NCBI GenBank assembly: GCA_022539475.1
Contig: VCMS01000012.1
Location: forward strand, 248,001-312,000
Length of the DNA: 64,000 nucleotides
Direction: 5' to 3'
From: Gracilaria domingensis
Taxonomy: Eukaryota; Rhodophyta; Florideophyceae; Gracilariales; Gracilariaceae
In this document: in pieces, positions 40,514-49,539 of the stretch
Layout of the letters: every line of letters begins with the position of its first letter
Numbering within the stretch: position 1 is the first letter of the stretch
The notes under the pieces: generated by a model
Told to the model about the DNA's origin: nothing
The model's input: only the letters and a program-made list of their open reading frames with translations
Databases searched by the model: none
Position numbers and translations under genes: made by a program

Positions 40514-40596
40514 TCCCACTCCTTGCGCTCCGCTTCACGCTGCACCTGCAGTACTCAACCACATCGGCGGCACGGTACACGCAGAAACGCAACACG

Positions 40597-43356
40597 ATGC
40601 ATATCACTCTCGATTCCACCCCCAAACTCAACTCGGATATTACCGTGAAGTACTTTGAGAAGTTCACAAGTGATTTGAAGGTAGTTCTACCAGCCTCCTC
40701 TCCAATCTTCACCAACGCCGTGTCTGTCGATCAAGCCCTTGCACAGCTTCTTGCCCTGCAAGTCATTACCAAATTTCTCATCAACGTGTCTCGTGCAGAT
40801 GTCTTGAGCTCCACAGCTGCAGTTCAGTTCTCACACTCTAAGCAAGAGCTTAGCTTGCTCCGCTCCCTCAAGCTTCTCAAGTACTGCTACAACTTGCCCT
40901 GCGGTCAGCTATGCACCGCCATATCCTCCATTCTTGCGGTTTTTGATTCCGACTATGCCAAAGCTTTCTCGCGTTTTGCTTCTCGTGTCGCAGAATCCCC
41001 AAAACATGGTTCGATGTTCATGAAACATCTTACGATTGCATCCGAAGCATCCTTGGACCTGAAGGAACTATATCAGCCCAATGCCGACTATCTGCTTGAA
41101 CACGATCAGCACGCTATTTTCCCCACCTCTATCTACCGCCAATGTGCAGGTCATGTTACGTCCAGTGACGACAGCTGCGTTATTGAGGCGGTGATGGGGA
41201 CTACCATCACCACTTCAATTGAGATTTGCCGCGATGTTCTCAGTCCAGCCAGTAATATGCTCTCGGATGTATACAAGCCACTTGGACGTTGTGTCGCCGT
41301 CGTTGATGAAAGGTTGGATGGTCTCTATGGCAAGAATCTGAATCATTACTTTTCCCAGAACGGTATAAAGTTCGAGAAGTTAGTGTACAGATGCATGGAA
41401 GTCGACAAGGATATCTCAACTGTCGAGAAAATTCTTGTAGACCTCAAGAAACGCCGTGTGTCGCGCAATGAGCCGGTTCTTGTCGTCGGAGGCGGTGTGA
41501 TGGCGGACGTTGGTGGTTTTGCCTGCGCCCTTTACCATCGAAATACTCCATACGTTATGCTCTGCACCTCTATTGTATCTGGGATAGATGCAGGACCTTC
41601 TCCTCGCACATGCTGTGACGGCTTAGGTTACAAGAATGTGTTCGGAGCATATCATCCTCCCATTCTGACCCTCACTGATCGTCAGTTCTTCAAAACTCTC
41701 GAACCTGGTTGGATTCGTCATGGTATTGCTGAAATCATTAAGATGGCTGTAACGAAGGATGCTTCGTTATTCAGTTGCCTTGAGGAAGCCGGAAACCAAC
41801 TCGTAGAAACGAAATTTGGCGTTGAAAACTGTGAACCAGGATCCTTAATAGACCGCCTTAGCGAAACCATCATCGCTAAAGCTATGGACGGGTACGTTCG
41901 TTCTGAATACGGTAATCTCTGGGAAACTCATCAATGTCGCCCTCACGCTTACGGACATACATGGTCGCCTGGATTCGAGTTGCAAGCCGGTCTGCTCCAT
42001 GGCCATGCGGTCGCAATCGGGATGGGATACGGTGCATACTTGTCATTCTTGCATGGTTGGATCTCAGAAAATGATTTTCACCGCATTCTTACGGTAATGA
42101 GCAATGTGGGACTTTCCCTCCGTCACGACATCTTGGAAAATGGAGATTCACTATGGTCCTCACAGGTGAAGATGACAGAGAAGAGAGGTGGCAATCTCTG
42201 CGCTCCAGTGCCGCGAGGTAAAATAGGACAGTGTGGATATCTAAATGAATTGAGTCGCGAACGACTGGAAAGCACTCTGAATGACTATCAAGAAATAGTG
42301 AAATGTTACCCTCGAGAAGGCTTCGGTATAGAACCTCATTGCCGAGACGTTGGTTTGGAAGATCCTTCGACTGTGAGACAACATGCTGACAATGCGGTGC
42401 ACAAAGGAAATTTATTAGATGGAAAGAACTCGGGCATACTTGGACATGAGAAAGAGTTGGTTAACGGAAACGGGAATGTTTGCACACCGAATGTTGAGAA
42501 GCAGAACAAATTTGCTGCAGTACATGCGAATGGAACTATCGCATGTGAAGGATTGCAGGCGAATGAAAACTCCAGCGATATTGCGGTGTACAACAAGTGG
42601 ATTGAAGAGAGACAACAAAGTCGAAATGCCAATCAGAAAACTGCGTCAGCCGTTGCAAGCTCCTTCACCACTATCAGTCGCCTCGATACACCCAATCCTC
42701 CTGAGTTTGAACATCTATCCTTGTTTCACGATGGTGTTGAAGAATATGCAAGCGCTTTGTCATCCGCACCCAGCCGAGATTTTCATGTTATAGCCGAAGA
42801 AACTGAGAAAGCGAATCTCTTTGCACCATGCATGGTTGGAGTCGTCGAAGGACAGTTCTTGAAGATGATGACGCAGTTAATTGGTGCAACCAGAGTACTT
42901 GACATTGGTACCTTCACTGGCTATTCTGCTTTGGCATTTGCGGAAGGATTGGGCTCCGAAGGACGCGTTATTACCATTGAGGCCGACGCCAGAACAGCAG
43001 CCGTCGCTCGTTCATGCTTTGCCCGAGCTGCGCACGGTGAAAAAGTGACCTTAATGGAAACTGATGCGCGCAGAGCCGTGGTAGACCTTGCTGACGCAGG
43101 AGAGATGTTTGACATCGTATTTTTGGACGCGGACAAGACAAATTACAGGCATTACTACGAAAACGGACTTCGAATGCTTCGAAAAGGTGGAGTGTTGATG
43201 GCTGACAATGCCCTTTGTTCGCTGGTGTACGACAAAAACGATCCTGCGCAACAAAGTCTTCATAAATTCGCTCAGTATGTTAGGGATGACAAGAGAGTTG
43301 AGCAAGTGATGCTCACGGTCCGTGAAGGAATTTTGATGGTGCGAAAGGTAGACTAA
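40597..43356 (+). CDS. mysAB: MAA synthesis fusion: 4-deoxygadusol cyclase + O-methyltransferase (MysA-MysB)
   Basis: One 919-residue protein for the first two steps of mycosporine-like amino acid synthesis: sedoheptulose 7-phosphate to demethyl-4-deoxygadusol (MysA), then O-methylation to 4-deoxygadusol (MysB). Residues 1-190 are a mostly helical extension I cannot assign. The sugar-phosphate cyclase domain (about 195-590) has LGRCVAVVDERLDGLYG, the nucleotide loop VVGGGVMADVGG (296-307), SGIDAGPSPRTCCDG, GYKNVFGAYHPP, HGIAEIIKMAV and AYGHTWSP (His454). A polar linker spans about 590-700. The methyltransferase domain (705-919) is a class I, catechol/caffeoyl-CoA OMT-like fold with the SAM loop DIGTFTGYS (from 769) and VFLDADKTNY (metal/SAM region). 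ATG at 40597, no intron. The cyclase resembles the eukaryotic DDGS type rather than 3-dehydroquinate synthase; clade placement needs a tree. Confidence 0.93.
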   Translation: MHITLDSTPKLNSDITVKYFEKFTSDLKVVLPASSPIFTNAVSVDQALAQLLALQVITKFLINVSRADVLSSTAAVQFSHSKQELSLLRSLKLLKYCYNLPCGQLCTAISSILAVFDSDYAKAFSRFASRVAESPKHGSMFMKHLTIASEASLDLKELYQPNADYLLEHDQHAIFPTSIYRQCAGHVTSSDDSCVIEAVMGTTITTSIEICRDVLSPASNMLSDVYKPLGRCVAVVDERLDGLYGKNLNHYFSQNGIKFEKLVYRCMEVDKDISTVEKILVDLKKRRVSRNEPVLVVGGGVMADVGGFACALYHRNTPYVMLCTSIVSGIDAGPSPRTCCDGLGYKNVFGAYHPPILTLTDRQFFKTLEPGWIRHGIAEIIKMAVTKDASLFSCLEEAGNQLVETKFGVENCEPGSLIDRLSETIIAKAMDGYVRSEYGNLWETHQCRPHAYGHTWSPGFELQAGLLHGHAVAIGMGYGAYLSFLHGWISENDFHRILTVMSNVGLSLRHDILENGDSLWSSQVKMTEKRGGNLCAPVPRGKIGQCGYLNELSRERLESTLNDYQEIVKCYPREGFGIEPHCRDVGLEDPSTVRQHADNAVHKGNLLDGKNSGILGHEKELVNGNGNVCTPNVEKQNKFAAVHANGTIACEGLQANENSSDIAVYNKWIEERQQSRNANQKTASAVASSFTTISRLDTPNPPEFEHLSLFHDGVEEYASALSSAPSRDFHVIAEETEKANLFAPCMVGVVEGQFLKMMTQLIGATRVLDIGTFTGYSALAFAEGLGSEGRVITIEADARTAAVARSCFARAAHGEKVTLMETDARRAVVDLADAGEMFDIVFLDADKTNYRHYYENGLRMLRKGGVLMADNALCSLVYDKNDPAQQSLHKFAQYVRDDKRVEQVMLTVREGILMVRKVD

Positions 43357-44969
43357 GTATTTAATGCGTTTGAGTTCTCTCTTAGACAATAAATGTCTGA
43401 AGTGCACGACTTGAAAGACAGAGCCGTTGATATCGTACGATTCACTCAGAAACATATGTCGCTGGTTAATCTCTATCCTTAGAACACTTATCAAGACAAT
43501 AAAAAGTAAGAATACATGTCCAGAAACGCTTCCACCGGTAGCTGCGCGTCAAAACCTTACTCTTCCCGACTTGACTAGACAACATCCACATAGATCTTGG
43601 CCTTTCTGACGAGATAAAACTTTCTATAATGATAGTTCTACTACATCCTAGGAGTTAGAGGATGTTGTCCGGGCTAAAGAAGAAGAAGAAGAAGTACCTT
43701 GGTGCGACAGCGTAAGCGTTTTCTTTCGAATGATATTCACATTTCGGAATTTAGGCTAGATAGCTCAGAAAGCTATGTTTCGTAAGAATTAATGCACCTT
43801 GAGGTATCATTGCCTTCTGCTCGTGGAGGGCTAAACTGTGTGTTGGTAGCGACAGTGGCACATCAGAAAACTCGTAAGGTGCGTAGCATGTCATTCAATC
43901 CCAATGTGATAACCATTCTTCATGTTTTATGGGGCGCAAGAAAACATAATATGTCATATTATGGCTTCGTCTCGATGGGAGGTGAGTGCTTCTGTCTGCG
44001 GCCCTCAGGCGACACTGTCGTTGGATACAGGAAACTCACGGAGGTAAGAAGACTATGACGTACCGACAGCCGAACACATCTGAAAAATAACGCACGTTTC
44101 ACAACTCGCGTACAGTGCGCAAATGCGGAATGCATTCGTGTTGCGTAGACAGAATCCACAGAATCTCCTGAACCTCCTGAGGTCAGGACCTGTCTTAACA
44201 AGCGTTGACGTGAGGTTACTTGTACCTTTGGCTAGTCACGTGTCGTGACAGAGAATACAGAGTACTGTTCAAATACCTGCGGCAAAAAAGCATGTTGTGA
44301 CACGTTACAGGGTGCTTCAAGAGTATTGGGTGAACATTCATCATCATCATGATCTCCTCTTCGTCGTAACCATTAGCAATAATGTCATTAATGCTACATC
44401 ATGTGACCGTGCGTGAGCGAACATGCGATGGGATGCTCTTGATCAGCATCATGGATGGAGATATATCTCCTGAATGTCCTGCATGCCACCCATTGTCTTC
44501 TGAGAGGCGCTCATCGGGCGATCATTCATCCATCGGGACGAAGCTTTATGGTAAGGTTTCCATGTCTTGAATCGCCGATGACCAATTGTCACGCTTCCAA
44601 AATAACTCCCATTTGTCATTCCACGTTGAGCCCATTCGCCAACTATCCTTTCCAAAGGGCTGTTCGCGACTATTTCCCTGCTTTGCTCTCTAGATTCTGT
44701 CCAGAAAATCGAAACTGAGGAGCTCTATACCATTTTTGCTCGGTTTACGCCATTTCTCCATTGGTGAATTCTATATGCCTCTTCAGATGTGAACATAACC
44801 ACAGTCTCTACAAGCGGTGTTCTATGATCTGGTTGTTTATCTTTTAGTTATAACATCGTTGTTTGCAAGCATCGCGACACAGTTTTTCTTTGGCAACCGT
44901 CTCGATCGATACCGACTCGGTTTCTGCGCTTGAGTTTCCAGGTCCGTGCGGAAAGACATCCAAGTGGCT
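43357..44969. other. Spacer between the two MAA fusion genes
   Basis: No gene recognised. It contains copy B of the second dispersed repeat (43571-43697). The frame of the next gene is open from a GTG at 44946. Confidence 0.55.
43571..43697 (+). repeat. Dispersed repeat, second family, copy B
   Basis: Counterpart of 16191-16315. Shares TTGAC/TTAGACAA, TTGGCCTTTCT, CCTAGGAGTTAGAGG and GTTGTCCG, then an (AAG)n tail. It sits between mysAB and mysCD. Confidence 0.65.
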
Positions 44970-47729
44970 ATGGAGCAGATTAGATCACGAATTCGCGCCG
45001 CTCTTGCCTCTTCGATGAATTGCATTGTGTTCGTCATATGGAACCTTCTTCTGGCCCTTAAATCGCTGATAACTCTTGCCAAGAGTTTTTCGGCAGAGAA
45101 CAGGCAGATGCGGAATGTGAAGAGCGGTGGTATAGCAAAAGGTCAAACTGTCCTTGTTACTACGGGGCGCCAAGCTAAAACCCTTCATATTGTTCGAGCT
45201 CTGAAGGAGGTTGGAGCAACCGTTATCGTAACAGACTACGACCACATCAGTGCGTCTGCTCTTAGTCTCGCCTGCGACAAGTTCGTCGCGCTTCCTTCTC
45301 TAGGCACCAACAATGTTCAATCTTGGATTCAAAACTTTCGTGATATTTTGGTTGAGAACAACGTGGACATGGTACTTCCAGTGAGCACGATAAACGAAGT
45401 GCTTTTCATAGGTCTTGCGAAGCGCGAATTAGAACAAGAACTCACTCACATTCAGTGGCTCTGTCCGGATCTTGAGCTTGCCTTGATGCTGGATGACAGG
45501 TCTAAGTTCTTGGAAGTATGCGAAAGGTATATGGTTCCTGCCCCTGAAGGTGGTGTTCTCAAGTCGCCTGCACGCATCAGCAAAATTGCAGACCAGTATG
45601 AGAATGGTGTGATGCTGAAGAGGATAGAGTCTTCGGTTAACCGCCAGGAAGAAATCGTACATATCGAACCTAACGGCGTTGTACCAAGCTTTGTCAACCC
45701 GACTGTAGCAGATGCTTGGCAATGGCAGCGTTTCATCAGGGGAAAAGAGTTTTCTGTTTGGTATGTGTGCGTAAACGGACACGTGACGTTCACCAGCTGC
45801 TACATATCGGAAGCAGATCTTACACACTTTGATCCAGTGTCTGTTGACGAAGATTTAGACCGTTCATTACGAAATCTCATCAAAGCCCTCAAGCTCACGG
45901 GTCAGTTTGCGTTTGATTTCATTCAAGACGCAGGCACAGGTCGATGCTATGTTATTGAATGTAACCCGAGGGCATCTTCAATTCTCGAGACAGTTTCCAA
46001 AACTCCGTCGTGGGGAGAATGTTTCTTTGGCTTGGACGTAACCCACAGAACCGTGTACAACAGCGTTGGGTTTCTGTATCACTTTAATTGCTGGCCTTGG
46101 TCATCTCGTATTGAAGGCTATTTCGACTTACTAGATCCACTGCCATTCTTTGGTGCAGAATTGGTGTGGCCAATGAATGCTATTGCTACGAAGGGATTGG
46201 GAGAGAAACTTTACCACAAGATTGATGTGAACATATGCAAAATCATAATCGAAGGTCAATCTACTGGTCGAAATCTGGCAGGTTTTCGCGATGAACTCTC
46301 GAAATCACAATTACGTTTCATTTTGACTTCGTTAGAACACATTGATACTCTCCTTCTTGATGTCTCTATTCCCGATGCTGACGCGCTGTGTAAGAAATGC
46401 CATGGCATGGGTGTGGAAGTGAGTTTGTTTCGGGACGAGAGCACATCGATGCCACCATGCTTTGAGGGGGCAGCTAATGTGGCCGTCATATCGCACAGTA
46501 ATATCACAGAAGCTTTCCTGGTCAAGCACCTCCGAGGCGAAACTCGCATTCTACTCGGTTCAAAGCTCTCCATGCTTACGGGATCGCTTTCCAATATTTC
46601 TTATCGCATTGTGAAGCCAAATGAAACTTGGTCCGTCGCAAATGAAGTGCCCCTTCGAAAGCTTCGTATTCTGCATGTGATGGGATCCGTTGTAAACGAG
46701 TTTTACGAAACACTTTCAACACGATATGGATATGAATGCATTGAAAACGTAGGAACAGAAGACCGATTCGAACACATCATCGCTCACGTACACCCATCTG
46801 GCCACTGGAGCGTTGAGAATTTCATCAACGAGACGTTCTCCAAAAAGGATGCTGCACGAATTTCACCGGGTGCGGCGCTGAATAAGATAGACGGTCTCGG
46901 GATTGATCTTATTCTGCCGCACATGTTTGATTACGAGGGTTTGACTTCTGTTCGTTCTGTATTCAACATTCTAAAGATACCCATGATAGGGTGCACCGCC
47001 GAGGCACTTGCACTCTCAACAAACAAAGCGCGTACGAACGCCTGCGCCCGAGTCGCTGGCATACGGGTACCGGATTTCGAAGTTCTCAGAAAAGGAGACA
47101 TGCCATCCATGAAGCTTCCATTTGTGGTTAAACCGAGTGAAGAAGACAATTCTCAGGGGATAACTGTCGTGCGAGAGACGGGCGAAATCGATGGCGCCCT
47201 CGATCACGCGTTTCAGTTCTGCGAGGAAGTCTTGTGTGAGGAATTTATCGCTCCAGGACGTGAAGTGCGGGTGGGAATTATCGAGAAAGGCGATGGAAGT
47301 TTGGAAATGCTACCCGTTATCGAATACTTTGTCTCCGAATCTGATCCGGTGAGAACTACGGCACACAAGCTGGACACTACGAAGACAGGATCTGTCACCA
47401 AATTGGTAGGTGGTGCTCCTGGTGGAGTCACTCTTCCGGCTAAAATTGATGATGAACTGCATAGCAAACTCTACCAAATGGTGTCAACGGCACACAAGGC
47501 ACTGGGTTGCAGAGATTATAGCATTTACGACATACGCATCAATCCTGAGGGTGAGCCAGTGATGTTGGAATCATGTTTATATTGCTCCTTTGCTCCTACG
47601 AGCGTTCTAGTCAAGATGCAGGCAGCCAGTGGAATTGACAAACGTCAGCTCTTCAACCGGCTTAGTGAGAGCGCGTTGACAAGAAGGGTTGCATTTGGGG
47701 AATCAAAAGGAGGCACGGCTATGAAGTGA
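44970..47729 (+). CDS. mysCD: MAA synthesis fusion: mycosporine-glycine synthase + D-Ala-D-Ala ligase-like enzyme (MysC-MysD)
   Basis: One 919-residue protein carrying two ATP-grasp ligases. MysC couples 4-deoxygadusol to glycine (mycosporine-glycine); MysD adds a second amino acid, e.g. serine to give shinorine. The frame opens at a GTG (44946); the first ATG, 44970, is preferred. Residues about 15-42 are hydrophobic (CIVFVIWNLLLALKSLITLA), as in cyanobacterial MysC, suggesting membrane attachment. The MysC domain runs about 60-480 (VLVTTGRQAKTLHIVRAL; catalytic region VIECNPRASS at 328-337). The MysD domain runs about 560-905: LDLILPHMFDYEGLTSVRSV, GCTAEALALSTNKARTNACA, FVVKPSEEDNSQGI (Lys721), and IYDIRINPEGEPVMLESC. 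The NRPS-like alternative (MysE) is not present here. Same strand as mysAB, 1.6 kb downstream. Confidence 0.93.
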   Translation: MEQIRSRIRAALASSMNCIVFVIWNLLLALKSLITLAKSFSAENRQMRNVKSGGIAKGQTVLVTTGRQAKTLHIVRALKEVGATVIVTDYDHISASALSLACDKFVALPSLGTNNVQSWIQNFRDILVENNVDMVLPVSTINEVLFIGLAKRELEQELTHIQWLCPDLELALMLDDRSKFLEVCERYMVPAPEGGVLKSPARISKIADQYENGVMLKRIESSVNRQEEIVHIEPNGVVPSFVNPTVADAWQWQRFIRGKEFSVWYVCVNGHVTFTSCYISEADLTHFDPVSVDEDLDRSLRNLIKALKLTGQFAFDFIQDAGTGRCYVIECNPRASSILETVSKTPSWGECFFGLDVTHRTVYNSVGFLYHFNCWPWSSRIEGYFDLLDPLPFFGAELVWPMNAIATKGLGEKLYHKIDVNICKIIIEGQSTGRNLAGFRDELSKSQLRFILTSLEHIDTLLLDVSIPDADALCKKCHGMGVEVSLFRDESTSMPPCFEGAANVAVISHSNITEAFLVKHLRGETRILLGSKLSMLTGSLSNISYRIVKPNETWSVANEVPLRKLRILHVMGSVVNEFYETLSTRYGYECIENVGTEDRFEHIIAHVHPSGHWSVENFINETFSKKDAARISPGAALNKIDGLGIDLILPHMFDYEGLTSVRSVFNILKIPMIGCTAEALALSTNKARTNACARVAGIRVPDFEVLRKGDMPSMKLPFVVKPSEEDNSQGITVVRETGEIDGALDHAFQFCEEVLCEEFIAPGREVRVGIIEKGDGSLEMLPVIEYFVSESDPVRTTAHKLDTTKTGSVTKLVGGAPGGVTLPAKIDDELHSKLYQMVSTAHKALGCRDYSIYDIRINPEGEPVMLESCLYCSFAPTSVLVKMQAASGIDKRQLFNRLSESALTRRVAFGESKGGTAMK

Positions 47730-49090
47730 AGAACACGATAGGCGAGTCGTCTGGGAAAAGGTCTAGAATCTTGCACTAGTCTAGAGTGTATGTACCTTCG
47801 CAAAAGCCCGGGGATTTCAATTTTGAGTAGCCAACAGCTTTGAAATCTTCCCTTTCGTCTCATCTTACGAAAAAATCGCGTTGGGGTTTTGCAACGAAGA
47901 TGATCCACGATGGACCATTGGTAAAAATCAGGTAGATGCAAAATAAGTTACTGCCAATTCAATAAGGCGGTAGATATAGTTAAACTACATGCCAGAGGCA
48001 AAAAAAAAAAAAGACAGGCGAGAATGAGCACGTCTCCCAGTGTAGAACGGAAACTTTGCCATACCGCAACACGGCGTGTTTGGCTGGGCAACATGCGCAG
48101 GTCCCCCTTTCCCTCCACAACCACCACCGTGGCTCATTGCATGAAAGCTCGATTCAAAACGTCGAATATCTCCTGCTTGTGAGAGCTGTCAGAAGAGCTG
48201 TCTCTACAACTCTCTTGTTCGGAACGAAATTGCTCGTGATCAACTGTTGCTGGCTGGTGCAATCGTCCCAGTATCTATAATGTTAAACGGCTGTAAGAAT
48301 CGCGGGGGTGATGTGATCAAAACAGGCACATGCACATGACCTCACATCTGTGCGCGGATGATTGGATGATGCAAATAATTTGTGCAAATCATAGCTCCAT
48401 AGCATTGCTGCAAGATTCCCAAGATTCGGTGTCTCTCCTGGAGGATCCAACCCATGGCGGTCGTAGAGCAGAGGGTGTGCCTTGCGTCATCGAGCGGTGC
48501 GGGGTGACTCACCCCGGGTGAGCCGTGTCGAACTCACCCTCTTGGCGGCATTGCCGCCACTGATCAAAGAATGTTCATTTCGAGAAGCTGGAGATCCAGT
48601 CTCTCGCTTCTTCATCCTCGGGCATCAGTCGTATCTAAGGTGTTGCCCCCGTAAAACATATATTGTACTACCTTCGTTGCTTCTTCAACTGTCGCGATAC
48701 AGCTGCCCTGCGAGTTCGTTTATCATCATGGCCAAGCATAACGGCACCAGGCATTCCGACATCAATCCAGCTCAAGAACCTTATCAGTGCCAAGGTCCTC
48801 GTCAAGATTCTTATCTCATTCGAAGAATCTTCTTTCGCTGTCATATACGACCCAGACAGCAATATTACGAGTGTTTCACGAGCTCACGTCTTCAATCCAA
48901 TATTGACGTTTTTGTAAGCTGCGTCACGCTCACGCAACCGTTCTCTGCCCGCACAACCGCTCTCCAGCATATCATTCCCGCCTCCGTTATGGAGAGCATC
49001 CTGTGCGAGCTGCAATTTTAACCTTGTGCAAAGGTGCCACGCCCGTCACGTGCTGCTCAATCACAGTTGTCGGTTACATCTTTATTCTGG

Positions 49091-49437
49091 AGTTTCTACA
49101 CTCTTGAACCAGCATGATACCGCATCATTGCATTGCATCGGCTCAAATAATTGGCATGCAGTCATTCAATGCGTAGTAGGCACGAGTGCAATCGTACTTG
49201 ACACGAGTTCAATGCTAGTAGGCACCTGCCAATTCCGTCCAACTTCTATTCCCTCAGAATCTTGAGTCTCTAGACTAGAACCAGTACGATACCGCACCAT
49301 TGCATTACCCTGGCTCGAAGAATTGGCGGGTAGGCATTCAATGCATAGTAGGCACGAGTGCATTGCGTAGTAGGCACGAGTTGAATGCTCAACTGCCAAA
49401 GTTGGCACTCTTCCGTGACGGAAGTTCCGTCCAACGT
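49091..49437 (+). repeat. Duplicated promoter-proximal block
   Basis: Two diverged direct copies (about 49091-49244 and 49266-49437) share ATACCGCA.CATTGCATT, GGCTC.AA.AATTGGC, CATTCAATGC.TAGTAGGCAC and later CAATTCCGTCCAAC/AAGTTCCGTCCAAC. The sub-motif TAGTAGGCACGAG recurs within the block. It ends about 20 bp before the TATA box. Confidence 0.65.
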
Positions 49438-49458
49438 GTTTCGAAATCAGTAACTTCA

Positions 49459-49466
49459 TATATAAG
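49459..49466 (+). promoter_or_regulatory. TATA box of alkaline phosphatase 2
   Basis: TATATAAG, 74 bp before the ATG at 49540; the best TATA match in the window. Confidence 0.55.
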
Positions 49467-49539
49467 AACCCTGACTCTTCCAATGTGTCGCGCGTCTCCT
49501 TCCAAATTCCTTTTCTCAAACATACGGGCTCTCGAGAGA

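Larger units (their letters stand above)
38598..40596. other. Spacer upstream of the first MAA gene
   Basis: 2 kb without a recognisable gene. A perfect 22-bp palindrome lies at 39756-39777. A TTTAAATAGG TATA-like element at about 40504-40513 lies 85-90 bp upstream of the MAA gene ATG. Confidence 0.55.
47730..49539. other. Spacer upstream of alkaline phosphatase 2
   Basis: No confident gene. An A-run lies near 48000-48013. Frames at 48482-49021 and 48663-48917 are open but match nothing I know. From about 49091 a duplicated promoter-proximal block is present, then a TATATAAG box at 49459-49466. Confidence 0.55.

Noticed and set aside
40597..43356. Plain 3-dehydroquinate synthase of the shikimate pathway
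   Set aside because: The fused O-methyltransferase, the DAGPSPRTCCDG and GHTWSP motifs, and the adjacent ATP-grasp fusion point to MAA synthesis.
47998..48014. A-run as a processed-retrogene tail
   Set aside because: No coding remnant precedes it other than the intact MAA gene ending 270 bp upstream; likely a simple homopolymer.
48482..49021. Possible gene before alkaline phosphatase 2
   Set aside because: No family likeness; several overlapping frames of similar quality; no clear start context. An unknown or broken gene cannot be fully excluded.
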